32,561 nt of DNA from JAICTV01 sp035634055. Lineage in GTDB: Bacteria > Planctomycetota > Phycisphaerae > Tepidisphaerales > Tepidisphaeraceae. This document shows positions 15,842 through 24,988 of the stretch, in pieces; position 1 is the first letter of the stretch; each line of letters starts with the position of its first letter. The stretch is taken from NCBI GenBank assembly GCA_035634055.1, contig DASQDR010000210.1:1-32561 (forward strand), read 5' to 3'. A program made the translations under genes and the position numbers. Below the pieces are notes generated by a model, which was not told where the DNA came from, ran no database searches, and saw nothing but the letters and a program-made list of their open reading frames with translations.

Positions 15842-17269
15842 GTGTCGCCACTGAGCACGAACCCATTGATGGAGCAGACCGCCGTGGCCACGAATGACAT
15901 GAGCCATCTCACGCCCGTTCGATTCGGTCTGACCGGCCTCGGCGGATACGCGGCCTACGTGTGCGACCGCATCCTCGAAGAGCACGGCAGCGCCACCCCC
16001 ACGGCCGGCCTGCTCGCCATTTGCGATCCGGAGCTGGAGCGCCACGCTCGCCGCTCGCAGGAGCTTCAGGCCCGCGGCGTTCACGTGGTGCGGACGTTCG
16101 AGGAACTGCTGAACTTCGACATTGAAGCGGTTTGGCTCCCCCTGCCCATCGACCTTCACCGCCCGTACACCGAGATGGCGCTGAACGCCGGCAAGGCGGT
16201 CTTCTGCGAGAAGCCGGCGGCCGGGTGCGTCGATGACGTTGACGCCATGATCGCCGCCCGCGACCGCGCCCGCCTGCCGGTCGCCATCGGCTTCCAGGAT
16301 ATGTACCAGCCGTCGCTCGTCGCGCTGAAGCGGCGGATCATCACCGGCGAGTTCGGCGCGCCGGTCGCCGCCACCGTGATCGGGTGCTGGCCGCGCAGCG
16401 AGCGGTACTACGGGCGGAACGACTGGGCGGGCAAGTTTCGCCGCGACGGCCGCTGGATCATGGACAGCCCGGCGAGCAATGCGCTGGCGCACTTCATGCA
16501 CCTGACGCTGTTCCTGCTCGGCCCGGCCGAGGGGCAGTCTGCCCCGCCGGTCGAGGTCGCCGCCGAGCTGTACCGCGCCAACCGCATCGAAAACTACGAC
16601 ACGTGCAGCCTGCGCTACACCCTGGCCAGCGGCGCGAGGGTGTTCGTCGCCTACACGCACGCGTGCAACGTCAACATTGACCCGATCATCACCGTTGAGA
16701 CCGATCGCGGCGCGCGCATCCGCTACATCGCCGGGCGGCAGATCGAGATCCTCGTCGGCGAGAAGCTCGAAGTGCTGCCGCTGTCGTCGCACCCGCACCG
16801 GCACATGCTCGCCGGCTTCCAGCAGTGGGTTCGCAACGGCATTGAGAGCTCGCCGGGATCGTCGCTCGAGGCGGCGCGGGTACACGTGGTGTCGGTGAAC
16901 GCGGCGTCGGAGGCGGCTCCCGTGGTGGACGTGCCGCCGTCGTTCATCGATGTCGGCCCCAGCTCCGACAACGCCCTGCTCCGCTCCATCCGCAACATCG
17001 TGCCGGCCATGCAACTGGCGGTCTCGAAGAAGTGCCTTCTTGGTGAGCTGGCGGTGGCGCCGTGGACGGCGCCGGCGGGCGTATTGCCGATCAACGGCTA
17101 TTCGCACTTCGCCGGGCCGCACAAACCGGTTGCCAAGCCAACGACCCCGGGCGGCCCGAGCGGAACGAGCGCCGCCGGCCGGCCGAGCGTGAGCGTCACG
17201 GTGCAGGCGCAGTCCTCCGCCACCGCCGCCGCAAGCCTTCCGAAATCGGTCGTGCCCAAGCCGGCGTAA
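15842..17269 (+). CDS. Gfo/Idh/MocA-family oxidoreductase
   Basis: This is a 475-residue NAD(P)-dependent oxidoreductase. The Rossmann motif is FGLTGLGGYAAYV (residues 28-40) and the family EKP signature is AVFCEKPAAG (119-128). A C-terminal alpha/beta domain with GFQDMYQPSLVALKRRI follows. The last 50 residues are a low-complexity Pro/Ala/Ser/Thr tail that the family does not need. The family oxidises or reduces sugars and inositols. The substrate here is not identifiable, but the polysaccharide context suggests a uronate or neutral monosaccharide. The GTG at 15842 gives the longest form. ATGs at 15869 and 15899 are alternatives and the latter begins just before the Rossmann fold. It is divergent from GH42 across 189 bp and is followed 135 bp later by an ABC exporter. 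Confidence 0.88.
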   Translation: MSPLSTNPLMEQTAVATNDMSHLTPVRFGLTGLGGYAAYVCDRILEEHGSATPTAGLLAICDPELERHARRSQELQARGVHVVRTFEELLNFDIEAVWLPLPIDLHRPYTEMALNAGKAVFCEKPAAGCVDDVDAMIAARDRARLPVAIGFQDMYQPSLVALKRRIITGEFGAPVAATVIGCWPRSERYYGRNDWAGKFRRDGRWIMDSPASNALAHFMHLTLFLLGPAEGQSAPPVEVAAELYRANRIENYDTCSLRYTLASGARVFVAYTHACNVNIDPIITVETDRGARIRYIAGRQIEILVGEKLEVLPLSSHPHRHMLAGFQQWVRNGIESSPGSSLEAARVHVVSVNAASEAAPVVDVPPSFIDVGPSSDNALLRSIRNIVPAMQLAVSKKCLLGELAVAPWTAPAGVLPINGYSHFAGPHKPVAKPTTPGGPSGTSAAGRPSVSVTVQAQSSATAAASLPKSVVPKPA

Positions 17270-17404
17270 CGGGCCGTGCGATCTCGGCGCGGCCAGCGGT
17301 GAGCTTGGACCGCGCCGCGATGTCCGTCGAGCAAGTCGTCCTCGCCGGTATCGAACCTTGAGCGGGCGATTTTCCGCCGGCCGTCGATTTGCTAGGTCAC
17401 GTTC

Positions 17405-19150
17405 GTGCACCGCGAGCTACCCCAGCCTAAAAATCTTCTCCGCTTCCTCTGGTCGCAGCGCCGCGCGTTCCGTGGCGGGCTTGCGCTGGCGGTCGGGCGC
17501 ATCGTCACGATTGCGCCGCTGCCGATCATCTTCAAGCACGTCATCGACACCCTCATGCCCGCCAAGGACCTGCGCGGCATCGCGTGGATGGGCGCGCTAA
17601 CCGTCGCGCTGCTGGTCGCCCACCAGTTCTTCAGCGTCCGCGGCGCCGAAAAGCTCGGGGCGGCCGTCACGCAGCTCATCCTCCACCTGCGCGCCCGCGT
17701 GTTTGACAAGATCCAATTCCTCAGCTTCACCTACCTCGATCGCCAAAAGGCCGGCCGGCTCCTCGCCAAGTACGCCTTCGACACCCAGAAGGTGGACGGC
17801 GTGGCGATGCCGGTGCTCAACCACTTCATCCCCAACGCCGTCTACAGCGTGCTCACGCTGATCATCCTGGTGGCGATGAACTGGCAGCTCTCGGCGGTGG
17901 TGGTGCTGATGCTGCCGATCATGGCCATCATGCGCTCGGTCTACTTCGAGTACCTCCAGAAGACCAACGAGAAGAACCGCAAGGCGCAGGAGCAACTGAC
18001 CGGCACCGCCAGCGAGCTGCTGGGCGCGCTGCGGCTGGTGCGCAGCTACGGCGAGGAAGACCAGGCGCGCGACCAGCTCCACCAGGCAAACCAGGAGGCG
18101 GCGCGCTCGCGCCTGGAGCTGATCCATACGTCATCGAGCTTCGCCGCGTTCTCCTGGGGGAGCGTGCAGTTCCTCTCGCTGGTCGTCATCGCCGGCGGCG
18201 CGGCGCTGTCGATCTACGGCCACGTCACGCCGGGCACCGTCCTGGCGTTCGTTGCCGGGCTGCCGGCGCTGGTGCAGCCGATCCAGATGTTCTCCAACCT
18301 GTCCGACCAGTACTTCCTCGGACAGGAGGCGTACAACAGCATCAACGAGCTGCTGGACGAGCGCGAAACCGAGCGATGGCGCGGCACGCGCACCCTCCAC
18401 CCGATCCGCGGGCGCGTGGAGTTCGATCGCGTTACCTTTCGCTATCCGGGCGCCGAGCGCGACGCGCTCACCGACTTCACCCTGACCATCGAGCCCGGCG
18501 AGCGCGTCGCGCTGGTGGGCAGCTCCGGCGCGGGCAAGAGCACCGTCGCCGGGCTGCTGCTCGGGCTGTACGCGGCAGACGGCGGCGAGATCCGCATCGA
18601 TGGGGTGCCCCAGCGCGACCTCGACATGCGCTGGCTCCGACAGCACACTGCGCTGGTGATGCAGGAGAGCATCCTGCTCAGCGGTTCGGTGGCCGACAAC
18701 ATCCGCTTCGCGCGCGACGAGGCGAGCGACGCCGACATCCGCCAGGCGGCCCGGCGGGCGCACGCCGAGGAGTTCGTCGCCGCCATGCCCGACGGGTTCG
18801 CCACCGTCGTCGGCGAGCGCGGCGCGATGCTGTCGGGCGGGCAGCGGCAGCGCCTCTCCATCGCCCGCGCGCTGCTGCGCAACCCTGCCATCCTGATCCT
18901 CGACGAGCCGACCAGCGCGCTCGACTACGAGAGCGAGCGCCTGATCCAGGCGGCGCTGGACGAGCTGGCGACGGGGCGCACGGTCATCACCATTGCGCAC
19001 CGCCTGAGTACCATCCGCAACGCCGACCGCATCGTCGTGCTGCACGACGGCCGGATCGTCGAGCAAGGCCCGTTCGAACACCTCTGGTCCGCCCGCGGGC
19101 ACTTCCACCGCATGCTTGCCACACAGGAGCCGGCGGCGATGCCGGCGTAG
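17405..19150 (+). CDS. MsbA-like ABC exporter half-transporter
   Basis: This is a 581-residue type I ABC exporter with fused membrane and ATPase domains. The membrane part covers about residues 20-290 with several hydrophobic helices. The ATPase has Walker A GSSGAGKST (372-380), Q-loop Q420, signature LSGGQ (476-480), Walker B ILILDE (496-501) and switch H532. It would work as a homodimer in the inner membrane and export lipids, peptides or drugs. Family members resemble MsbA, and import of sugars is not expected from this fold. The start is GTG at 17405, with AGGT about eight bases upstream. Its position between CAZyme blocks may be incidental. Its 3' end converges on the GH115 gene with only 36 bp between stops and no obvious terminator. 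Confidence 0.93.
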   Translation: MHRELPQPKNLLRFLWSQRRAFRGGLALAVGRIVTIAPLPIIFKHVIDTLMPAKDLRGIAWMGALTVALLVAHQFFSVRGAEKLGAAVTQLILHLRARVFDKIQFLSFTYLDRQKAGRLLAKYAFDTQKVDGVAMPVLNHFIPNAVYSVLTLIILVAMNWQLSAVVVLMLPIMAIMRSVYFEYLQKTNEKNRKAQEQLTGTASELLGALRLVRSYGEEDQARDQLHQANQEAARSRLELIHTSSSFAAFSWGSVQFLSLVVIAGGAALSIYGHVTPGTVLAFVAGLPALVQPIQMFSNLSDQYFLGQEAYNSINELLDERETERWRGTRTLHPIRGRVEFDRVTFRYPGAERDALTDFTLTIEPGERVALVGSSGAGKSTVAGLLLGLYAADGGEIRIDGVPQRDLDMRWLRQHTALVMQESILLSGSVADNIRFARDEASDADIRQAARRAHAEEFVAAMPDGFATVVGERGAMLSGGQRQRLSIARALLRNPAILILDEPTSALDYESERLIQAALDELATGRTVITIAHRLSTIRNADRIVVLHDGRIVEQGPFEHLWSARGHFHRMLATQEPAAMPA

Positions 19151-19186
19151 CCCCAGCGTCGCGCGCACGCACGGACGCGCACCGCC

Positions 19187-21826
19187 CTATTGGCGCGGGC
19201 CCAGGTAAGTGGCGCCCTCGCCAGTCTCGCCGCCGAAATCGATCGTGATTCGCTGGACGGCCACGCTCGGATCTGCCCCCCACAACTTGAGCACACGCGC
19301 GCGTTGCGGCACGGTCAACTTCACCTTTGCGAACATCGCGTTGCGCAGCACGTTCTGCTGCCACACCCGGTCCCTTTCCTCGCTCGACTGCTCGAAGCGA
19401 ACGATTGTCGGGGCGGCGTCATCGAACGAGACTGCGGTGATCAACTCGTGCGCGGGCGTGATGGGCTGGGTCGGGGTCGCCTCGACAATGATCGTCGCCT
19501 CGCCGCCGGGCGGTGCGTCCAGGGCATATTCCGCGACGGGCGCCCGATCTCGAATCTCGTCAGGGTCGCGGAGCGTCGCCGCGGCGGCGCGTGGCTGGAG
19601 CGCGATCGCGCTACCACGCCGGCCCAGGCCGTCGATGGTGATCCAGCCCACGCCGCCGCCGCGCTTCTCCGCGCGCGCGAAGCGCGACGCCTGCATCGCG
19701 ACCACCATCTCCTGCCGGGGCGCGGACGCCTGGGACGACGCCGGTTGCGACGTGGCTGATGCCTGTGACGTCGTCGGCGAGATGACATGCCCCTCAGCGG
19801 CGGCAGTGACGCGCCCCACCACCGGCATGTCAAACACTGGCAGCTTGCGCGGCCGCGCGTCCATCATCCCGCGCCACTTGCCGCCGAGCTGCTCGTTGTA
19901 GCGCTGGGTGAGCTGTCCGATCCGCGCGAAGGCGGCCTCGGCGCGATCCGCAAAAGTGTTGGCGCGCGCATCGCCGCGCGCGGCGAGCAGGCGGCTCTTC
20001 TCGGCCAGCAGCATCTTCTCCGCCATCGCCGCCGCCGCTGCGACCGGGTAGTGCACCAGTTGAAAGTACGCCGGCCGCGCGGGTTCCGGGAGCAGCGGCT
20101 CGATCGCCGAAGCGCGGCGGTCGAGGTTCAACCACGCCTCAACGTGCCGCCCCGCCTCGTCGTTGGGCGGCTCGTGCGAGAACTCGGTGTCGCGGATCGG
20201 CTTCGTGGGGTAGACGGTGTTCCAGCCGAGCGTCTCCGGCTTGCGGATCGCGCACAGGCGGAAGTACTCGTCCATCACCGCCGCGATCGCCTGCCCGTGC
20301 TGGGCGCCGAACTGCTCGGTGTAGAAGTCGCCGAGGAACTGCTTCTGCACGCCCGGGCCGTAGCGGTCGACCTTCCACGCCAGCTCGAGGAAGAGCGTCG
20401 TGCCGGCCTCGATCGGCTTGATGTCGCCAACGTTGGCGACCCACAGCCGTTGGCCGCCGAACTCGTGAACCTTCGTCAGCTCGTGCCAGATCAGCGCGGG
20501 CGCGACCGATTCGAGCCAGAGGAAGTCGTGCGGACGGCCGTTGTACGAGAGGTGGTAGTAGATCCCGTGCCCGCCGGTGCGGCGGCGCTCGCGCTCGTCG
20601 GGAAGCTGGCGCACGTGCCCGTGATTGTCGTCGGGCCAGACGATCGTCACGTCGTCGGGCAGCTTCATGCCCGCGCGGTAGATGTCGAGCACTTCCTTGT
20701 ACGGGCAGAAGATCTGCGGGACGCGCGACGGGTCGGGGTTGACGTGACGCGCCAGCAGGTCGCGCTGGAGAGCGATGATGCGCTCCAGGCGGTCGCGCTT
20801 CTCGTCCAGCGTGCCGCCGCCGGGCATGCCGCCGTCGTGGATGCCGCGCATGCCGACGGTCCACGTGCTCTCGAACTTCGCGTTTTCCGAAACGCGCTGC
20901 TCCCAGTACTTCGCGATGGCCGGCAGATGCGTCACCGGGTTCCACCGCTCGTGCTGGTCGTGCGGCCACTCGGTGACGTTGTTCCGCAGCATCTGCTCGC
21001 AGTGCGACGAGCCCATCACGATCGCGTGATCGTCGGCCACCTGCTTGTTGCGCGGGTGGGCGTTGAACGCGCGCGTGCACTCGTGCATCGCCGGCCAGCA
21101 GTAGTTGGCCTTGAGGCGCAGCAGCAGCTCGAAGATACGGGCATAGGTCCTGGGGCCGATGTCGCCGACCTCGGGCTCGAAGGTCCTGGCGGCCCACGGT
21201 TGCAGGCCCCAGTCTTCGTCGTTGAGGAAGATCCCGCGGTACTTGACCGACGGCGGCCCGTGCCGCGCGCCCGCGGGCGAGATGAAGAGCGCCTGCCGGC
21301 GCGCCGGCGGAACGTCCGCCCACCACGACCACGGCGAGACCCCGATCGCCCGGCTCAGCTCGAACGCGCCGTACGCGGTGCCGCGGCGGTCGCTGCCCAC
21401 GATGATCAGGTTGCCGTCGACGATCGCGTGGCGGAACGATTCCCATTGCCCTTTCAGGTCCGCGGCGTCCAGCTTCCCGGCGTCGACGAGCGCCCGAATG
21501 ATCCGGCTGCGGTCGAGCGAGCCGATGATCACCGCGCCGCCGCCGGCGCCGCCGCCGCCGCCGGGAACCTCGTGCGCGACGGCCGGCTTCGCGCGGGTCA
21601 CGCGCTCCACGTCCTCTGCGAAGCAATTGGCCGCGATGGCGACAACGCGGTGGTCCTGCTCGTCGAACACCACGCGCGCTGCGCCGCCGGCCGACACGAG
21701 CGGAAACGCACCGGCTCGATCCGCTTCGTAGACCTCGATCTGCCCTCCCGCCCCCGCCGCCGCCCGCGCGGGCGCGATCAAGCCGAGCAGCGTCATCGAG
21801 AGCGCGATCAGGCGGGTGCGGTACAT
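19187..21826 (-). CDS. GH115 alpha-glucuronidase, secreted
   Basis: This is a secreted glycoside hydrolase family 115 protein (879 residues). The signal peptide is MYRTRLIALSMTLLGLIAPARA. Family blocks are KYRGIFLNDEDWGLQPW, MGSSHCEQMLRNN, TVGMRGIHDGGMPGGG, IFCPYKEVLDIY, VWPDDNHGHVRQLP, GGHGIYYHLSYNGRPHDFLW and LWVANVGDIKP. The Asp of LNDED, the Asp of GIHDGG and the Glu of PYKEV fall where I recall functionally important acids in characterised GH115 enzymes. These remove (4-O-methyl-)glucuronic acid from xylan or arabinogalactan. Two low-complexity stretches (a Gly-rich run near residue 90 and an Ala/Ser/Thr/Gln linker near 690-710) flank the core, and a C-terminal beta domain follows. ATG 21826 is preferred over GTG 21835 because GGTGA lies five bases upstream. 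It is the last gene of the leftward cluster, 123 bp after the SDR gene. Confidence 0.92.
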   Translation of the reverse strand: MYRTRLIALSMTLLGLIAPARAAAGAGGQIEVYEADRAGAFPLVSAGGAARVVFDEQDHRVVAIAANCFAEDVERVTRAKPAVAHEVPGGGGGAGGGAVIIGSLDRSRIIRALVDAGKLDAADLKGQWESFRHAIVDGNLIIVGSDRRGTAYGAFELSRAIGVSPWSWWADVPPARRQALFISPAGARHGPPSVKYRGIFLNDEDWGLQPWAARTFEPEVGDIGPRTYARIFELLLRLKANYCWPAMHECTRAFNAHPRNKQVADDHAIVMGSSHCEQMLRNNVTEWPHDQHERWNPVTHLPAIAKYWEQRVSENAKFESTWTVGMRGIHDGGMPGGGTLDEKRDRLERIIALQRDLLARHVNPDPSRVPQIFCPYKEVLDIYRAGMKLPDDVTIVWPDDNHGHVRQLPDERERRRTGGHGIYYHLSYNGRPHDFLWLESVAPALIWHELTKVHEFGGQRLWVANVGDIKPIEAGTTLFLELAWKVDRYGPGVQKQFLGDFYTEQFGAQHGQAIAAVMDEYFRLCAIRKPETLGWNTVYPTKPIRDTEFSHEPPNDEAGRHVEAWLNLDRRASAIEPLLPEPARPAYFQLVHYPVAAAAAMAEKMLLAEKSRLLAARGDARANTFADRAEAAFARIGQLTQRYNEQLGGKWRGMMDARPRKLPVFDMPVVGRVTAAAEGHVISPTTSQASATSQPASSQASAPRQEMVVAMQASRFARAEKRGGGVGWITIDGLGRRGSAIALQPRAAAATLRDPDEIRDRAPVAEYALDAPPGGEATIIVEATPTQPITPAHELITAVSFDDAAPTIVRFEQSSEERDRVWQQNVLRNAMFAKVKLTVPQRARVLKLWGADPSVAVQRITIDFGGETGEGATYLGPRQ

Positions 21827-21949
21827 GAGTTTCACCGTGTTTGCGTGACGCCGGCCGCCGCGCGAACGGCGGATAGGTTGGAAGTCCTGGCGGTCAAACC
21901 GACAGCCTACGACTGCCGAGGCGTGTCGCGCGACACGTGCGACGACGCA

Positions 21950-22729
21950 TCACAGCCGGCGGAGGTGGAAGCCGCCGTCAACGTCGAGGATCTGCCCCGT
22001 GCTGAACGGCAGCAAGTCGGTCGCCACCGCTACCACCGCGCGGGCGACGTCGTCCGGCTTGCCCCAGCGGCGGATGGGGGTCAGGTCCTGCTCGAAGATC
22101 AGCTTGTCGTACTTTTCCTTCACCGGGCCGGTCATGTCCGTCTCGATCACGCCGGGGCGGATCTCGTAAACGTTGATGCCGTGCTCGGCCAGGCGGGCGG
22201 CATACAGCGCGGTCATCATCGACAGCCCCGCCTTGCTGATGCAGTAATCGCCGCGGTTGGTGCTGGCGGTGTAGGCGCTGACGCTGGTGATGTTGACGAT
22301 CTTGCCCGGCGTCTTCCGCTCGATCATGTGCCGCGCGACGAGCTGGGTGAGGAAGTACGGGCCCTTGAGGTTCGTGCTGATCAGGCGGTCGAAGCTTTCC
22401 TCGCCGGCGTCGAGGATGTCGGCGCGAACGCTGGGGGCGACGCCGGCATTGTTGACCAGGAGGTCGATCCCGCCGAGCGCGGCGACGGCGTCATCGACCA
22501 GCCGCTTGCGATCGTCCGTGGACGCGATGTCCCCCTTGATCATGACCGCGCGCCGGCCGAGGGATGCGATCTCGCCGCGCGCGTCTTCGGCGGCGGCGGC
22601 GTTGCTGGCGTAGCTGAGGGCGCAGTCGTAGCCCGCCCGCGCCAGCGCGACGGCGATGCCGCGCCCGATCCCGCGCGACCCGCCGGTCACCATCGCGACG
22701 CCGCGCTTCTGCCGCTCCTGCTCGCTCAT
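21950..22729 (-). CDS. Short-chain dehydrogenase/reductase (SDR)
   Basis: This is a 259-residue classical SDR. It has the cofactor motif TGGSRGIG (residues 15-22), NNAG (93-96) and the catalytic S149, Y162 and K166 (ITSVSAY...YCISK). The C-terminal FSTGQILDVDGGFHL is typical. Automatic annotation would likely say 3-oxoacyl-ACP reductase. In this context a sugar or uronate dehydrogenase (for example KduD-like, rhamnose or fucose dehydrogenase) is at least as plausible, and the sequence alone does not decide. It is translationally coupled to GH2: the ATG at 22729 overlaps the GH2 stop as ATGA, with AGGAGG four bases upstream. It lacks a signal peptide and should work in the cytoplasm. Confidence 0.9.
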   Translation of the reverse strand: MSEQERQKRGVAMVTGGSRGIGRGIAVALARAGYDCALSYASNAAAAEDARGEIASLGRRAVMIKGDIASTDDRKRLVDDAVAALGGIDLLVNNAGVAPSVRADILDAGEESFDRLISTNLKGPYFLTQLVARHMIERKTPGKIVNITSVSAYTASTNRGDYCISKAGLSMMTALYAARLAEHGINVYEIRPGVIETDMTGPVKEKYDKLIFEQDLTPIRRWGKPDDVARAVVAVATDLLPFSTGQILDVDGGFHLRRL

Positions 22730-24930
22730 GACGCCTCCTCGGGCGCGACGGCGCGGATGGTGACCTTCTGCGGCTTGAGGCGCGACGTGGTGGCGGTGAC
22801 AGTGATCGTCCCGGGCTTGCGCGTCGAGCGCACGTAGACCGCCCCGCGCCCGCCGGGCATCGAGAACGGGTTCTCGCCGACGATCGCGCCCGGGCCGGTC
22901 AGCTCCAGCACGACCGGCTGCATGGCGAAGGGGAGGATGTTGTCGAACTCGTCCACGATCGACAGCGCGATGCGCGTCATGTCGCTGCCGTCGGCGTCGA
23001 TCGACTTGTCGTCCGCGGCCACGATCAGCCGCGCGGGTTGGCCGTCGTGGCTGATGCGCTTTGTCGCCACTTGCTTGCCATTGACGAAACCGCGCAGCTC
23101 CAAGGGCTCCCAGTCGCCGCCCCACCCGGCGCTCAGGCCGGTCGCCACCATCGGCGGGTGCGGGAGGTTGGGCCAGGTCTGCCGGTCCGGCTGCACGCGC
23201 CCGCGCGACTTGCCGCCGACCACGATCTCCACCTCGTCGCAGTTGGAGACGATCAGCAGCGGCTCGACGCCCGCGCCCGACTTGTCGCCCATCGTCCAGT
23301 AGCTGATCGGCTCCAGCACCGGTCGCAGCGCCGGGTCCTGCTGCGACGCGTAGAAGTGGGCGGCCATCTTGGGCTGGCGGAAAATGTCCATCACGCCGTG
23401 GTAGCAGATGCGGTCGCCGGAGCCGAACTGCACGTGCGTGTTGTAGTCGAACGCGCACCACCCCACCCCGCCGGCCGAGCGCATGGCACCGATCTGGTTG
23501 TGAACGTGAGCGTGGTGGATGGCGTGCTGGCGGACGCGCTCCTCCTGGTCGAACGTCTTGGTGGGGTACATGTGCCCGGCGAACTCGGTGTGGAACCATC
23601 GCGGGTGCTTGGTCGGGCGCAGGTCGTAGTCGAAGTCGTTCATCGTGTAGACGTCCTCGAGCAGCTCGCTCTCGTAGAGGAAGCGCACGCCGCCGGTCTG
23701 GCGGGTGGGATCGAGCTGTCGCGCCAGGGCGTTGGTGCGGGCGTAGAAGTCGTGGTCGTCCTGCGACTCGTTGATGCGCACGCCCCAGAGGATGATCGAC
23801 GGGTGGTTGCGGTCGCGGATGATCATGGCGTCGACGTCGCGCAGGCTGAGCTGCTTCCACGCCTCGTCGCCGATGTGCTGCCAGCCGGGGATCTCCTCGA
23901 AGACCAGCAGGCCGATCTCGTCGCAGCGGTCGAGGAAGTGCCGCGACTGCGGGTAGTGGCTGGTGCGCACCACGTTGCAGGCGAGGTCGAACTTCAGGAT
24001 CTCCGCGTCCTTGCGCTGGAGCCGGGCGGGGGCGGCGGCGCCGATATAAGGGTAGGTCTGGTGGCGGTTCAGGCCGCGCAGCTTTACCGGGCGGTCGTTG
24101 AGGTAAAACAGGCCGTCCTCGCGGAACTCGGCCGTGCGCCAGCCGACGCGCGTCTCGACGCGGTCGCCGTCGCCGCCGAGTTGCACGTTCACGTCGTAGA
24201 GCTCCGGGGTCTCGAGGTCCCAGCGGCGAATGCCCTGGAGGTTGTCGAGCGTGACGCTCACCTCCGCCTCGCCATGGGCCGGGACGCGGGCGGTGGTCGC
24301 CGCGCGCACGCCCTTCACGCGCGGCATGTTGGCCGACAGGTCCACCTCGACATCGTCCGCCGATGTGTTGGCGACGCGGGCGCGAACGTCCAGCCACCGC
24401 GTTTCGTCCAGCGCACCGCCCGGGCGCGCGAAGACGTGCTTGATGTAGACCGGATCGACCACGCGCAGGTGCACCTCGCGGTAGATGCCGCCGAAGGTGA
24501 GGTAATCGACCACGTTGCCGAAAGGCGGGATGTCCTTGCGCTCGGTGGAATCGACGCGCACCGCCACCACGTTGTCGCCGGTGAGGTTGACGAGATCGGT
24601 GACGTCAAAGCTGAACGGCGTGTACCCCCCGCGATGCTCCTCGCCAACCTGCCGGCCGTTGACGAAAACGGTGGCGGCGAGCATGACGCCCTCGAAATCG
24701 ATGAAGATGCGCTTACCGTTCGCCCCCTTCGGCAGCTTGAAGTGCCGGCGGTACCAACTGACGAAGCAGTGCTCCTGCTCCGAAAACCCGTGGTACGGCA
24801 GCTCGACGTTGGCGTGCGGTAGGCTCACTCGCGCGCACTTCGCTTCGTCAAAGTTGACCCCCTTGGCGGCCGAACGGTCCTGCGGCAGGTAGAGCCAGTC
24901 GGTCTTCAAATTCTGGACAAATCGCTTCAC
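22726..24930 (-). CDS. GH2-family glycosidase, cytoplasmic
   Basis: This is a 734-residue glycoside hydrolase family 2 enzyme. The N-terminal jelly-roll sugar-binding domain has WYRRHFKLPKG, VFVNGRQVGEEHRGGYTPFSFDVT and GGIYREVHLRV. Immunoglobulin-like and TIM-barrel domains follow with LRGLNRHQTYPYIG, VVRTSHYPQS and LVFEEIPGWQ. E388 of GVRINESQDD is the expected acid/base and E449 in WFHTEFAGH the nucleophile. The C-terminal third is beta-rich. Activity could be beta-galactosidase, beta-glucuronidase, beta-mannosidase or alpha-L-arabinopyranosidase-like. No signal peptide is present. The start is GTG at 24930 with GAGGA nine bases upstream. It lies 58 bp after GH95 and overlaps the SDR start by 4 bp, so it probably shares their transcript. 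Confidence 0.94.
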   Translation of the reverse strand: MKRFVQNLKTDWLYLPQDRSAAKGVNFDEAKCARVSLPHANVELPYHGFSEQEHCFVSWYRRHFKLPKGANGKRIFIDFEGVMLAATVFVNGRQVGEEHRGGYTPFSFDVTDLVNLTGDNVVAVRVDSTERKDIPPFGNVVDYLTFGGIYREVHLRVVDPVYIKHVFARPGGALDETRWLDVRARVANTSADDVEVDLSANMPRVKGVRAATTARVPAHGEAEVSVTLDNLQGIRRWDLETPELYDVNVQLGGDGDRVETRVGWRTAEFREDGLFYLNDRPVKLRGLNRHQTYPYIGAAAPARLQRKDAEILKFDLACNVVRTSHYPQSRHFLDRCDEIGLLVFEEIPGWQHIGDEAWKQLSLRDVDAMIIRDRNHPSIILWGVRINESQDDHDFYARTNALARQLDPTRQTGGVRFLYESELLEDVYTMNDFDYDLRPTKHPRWFHTEFAGHMYPTKTFDQEERVRQHAIHHAHVHNQIGAMRSAGGVGWCAFDYNTHVQFGSGDRICYHGVMDIFRQPKMAAHFYASQQDPALRPVLEPISYWTMGDKSGAGVEPLLIVSNCDEVEIVVGGKSRGRVQPDRQTWPNLPHPPMVATGLSAGWGGDWEPLELRGFVNGKQVATKRISHDGQPARLIVAADDKSIDADGSDMTRIALSIVDEFDNILPFAMQPVVLELTGPGAIVGENPFSMPGGRGAVYVRSTRKPGTITVTATTSRLKPQKVTIRAVAPEEAS

Positions 24931-24988
24931 GCGCTTCTTCCTCTCCGCGCGCCGCCCGTGCTGGAACAGGCGGCCGATCAGTAAGAAT

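Noticed and set aside
19787..22837. A 1,016-codon plus-strand frame across GH115 and SDR
   Set aside because: It is the antisense shadow of two well-recognised genes and crosses their intergenic gap. The composition is not protein-like.
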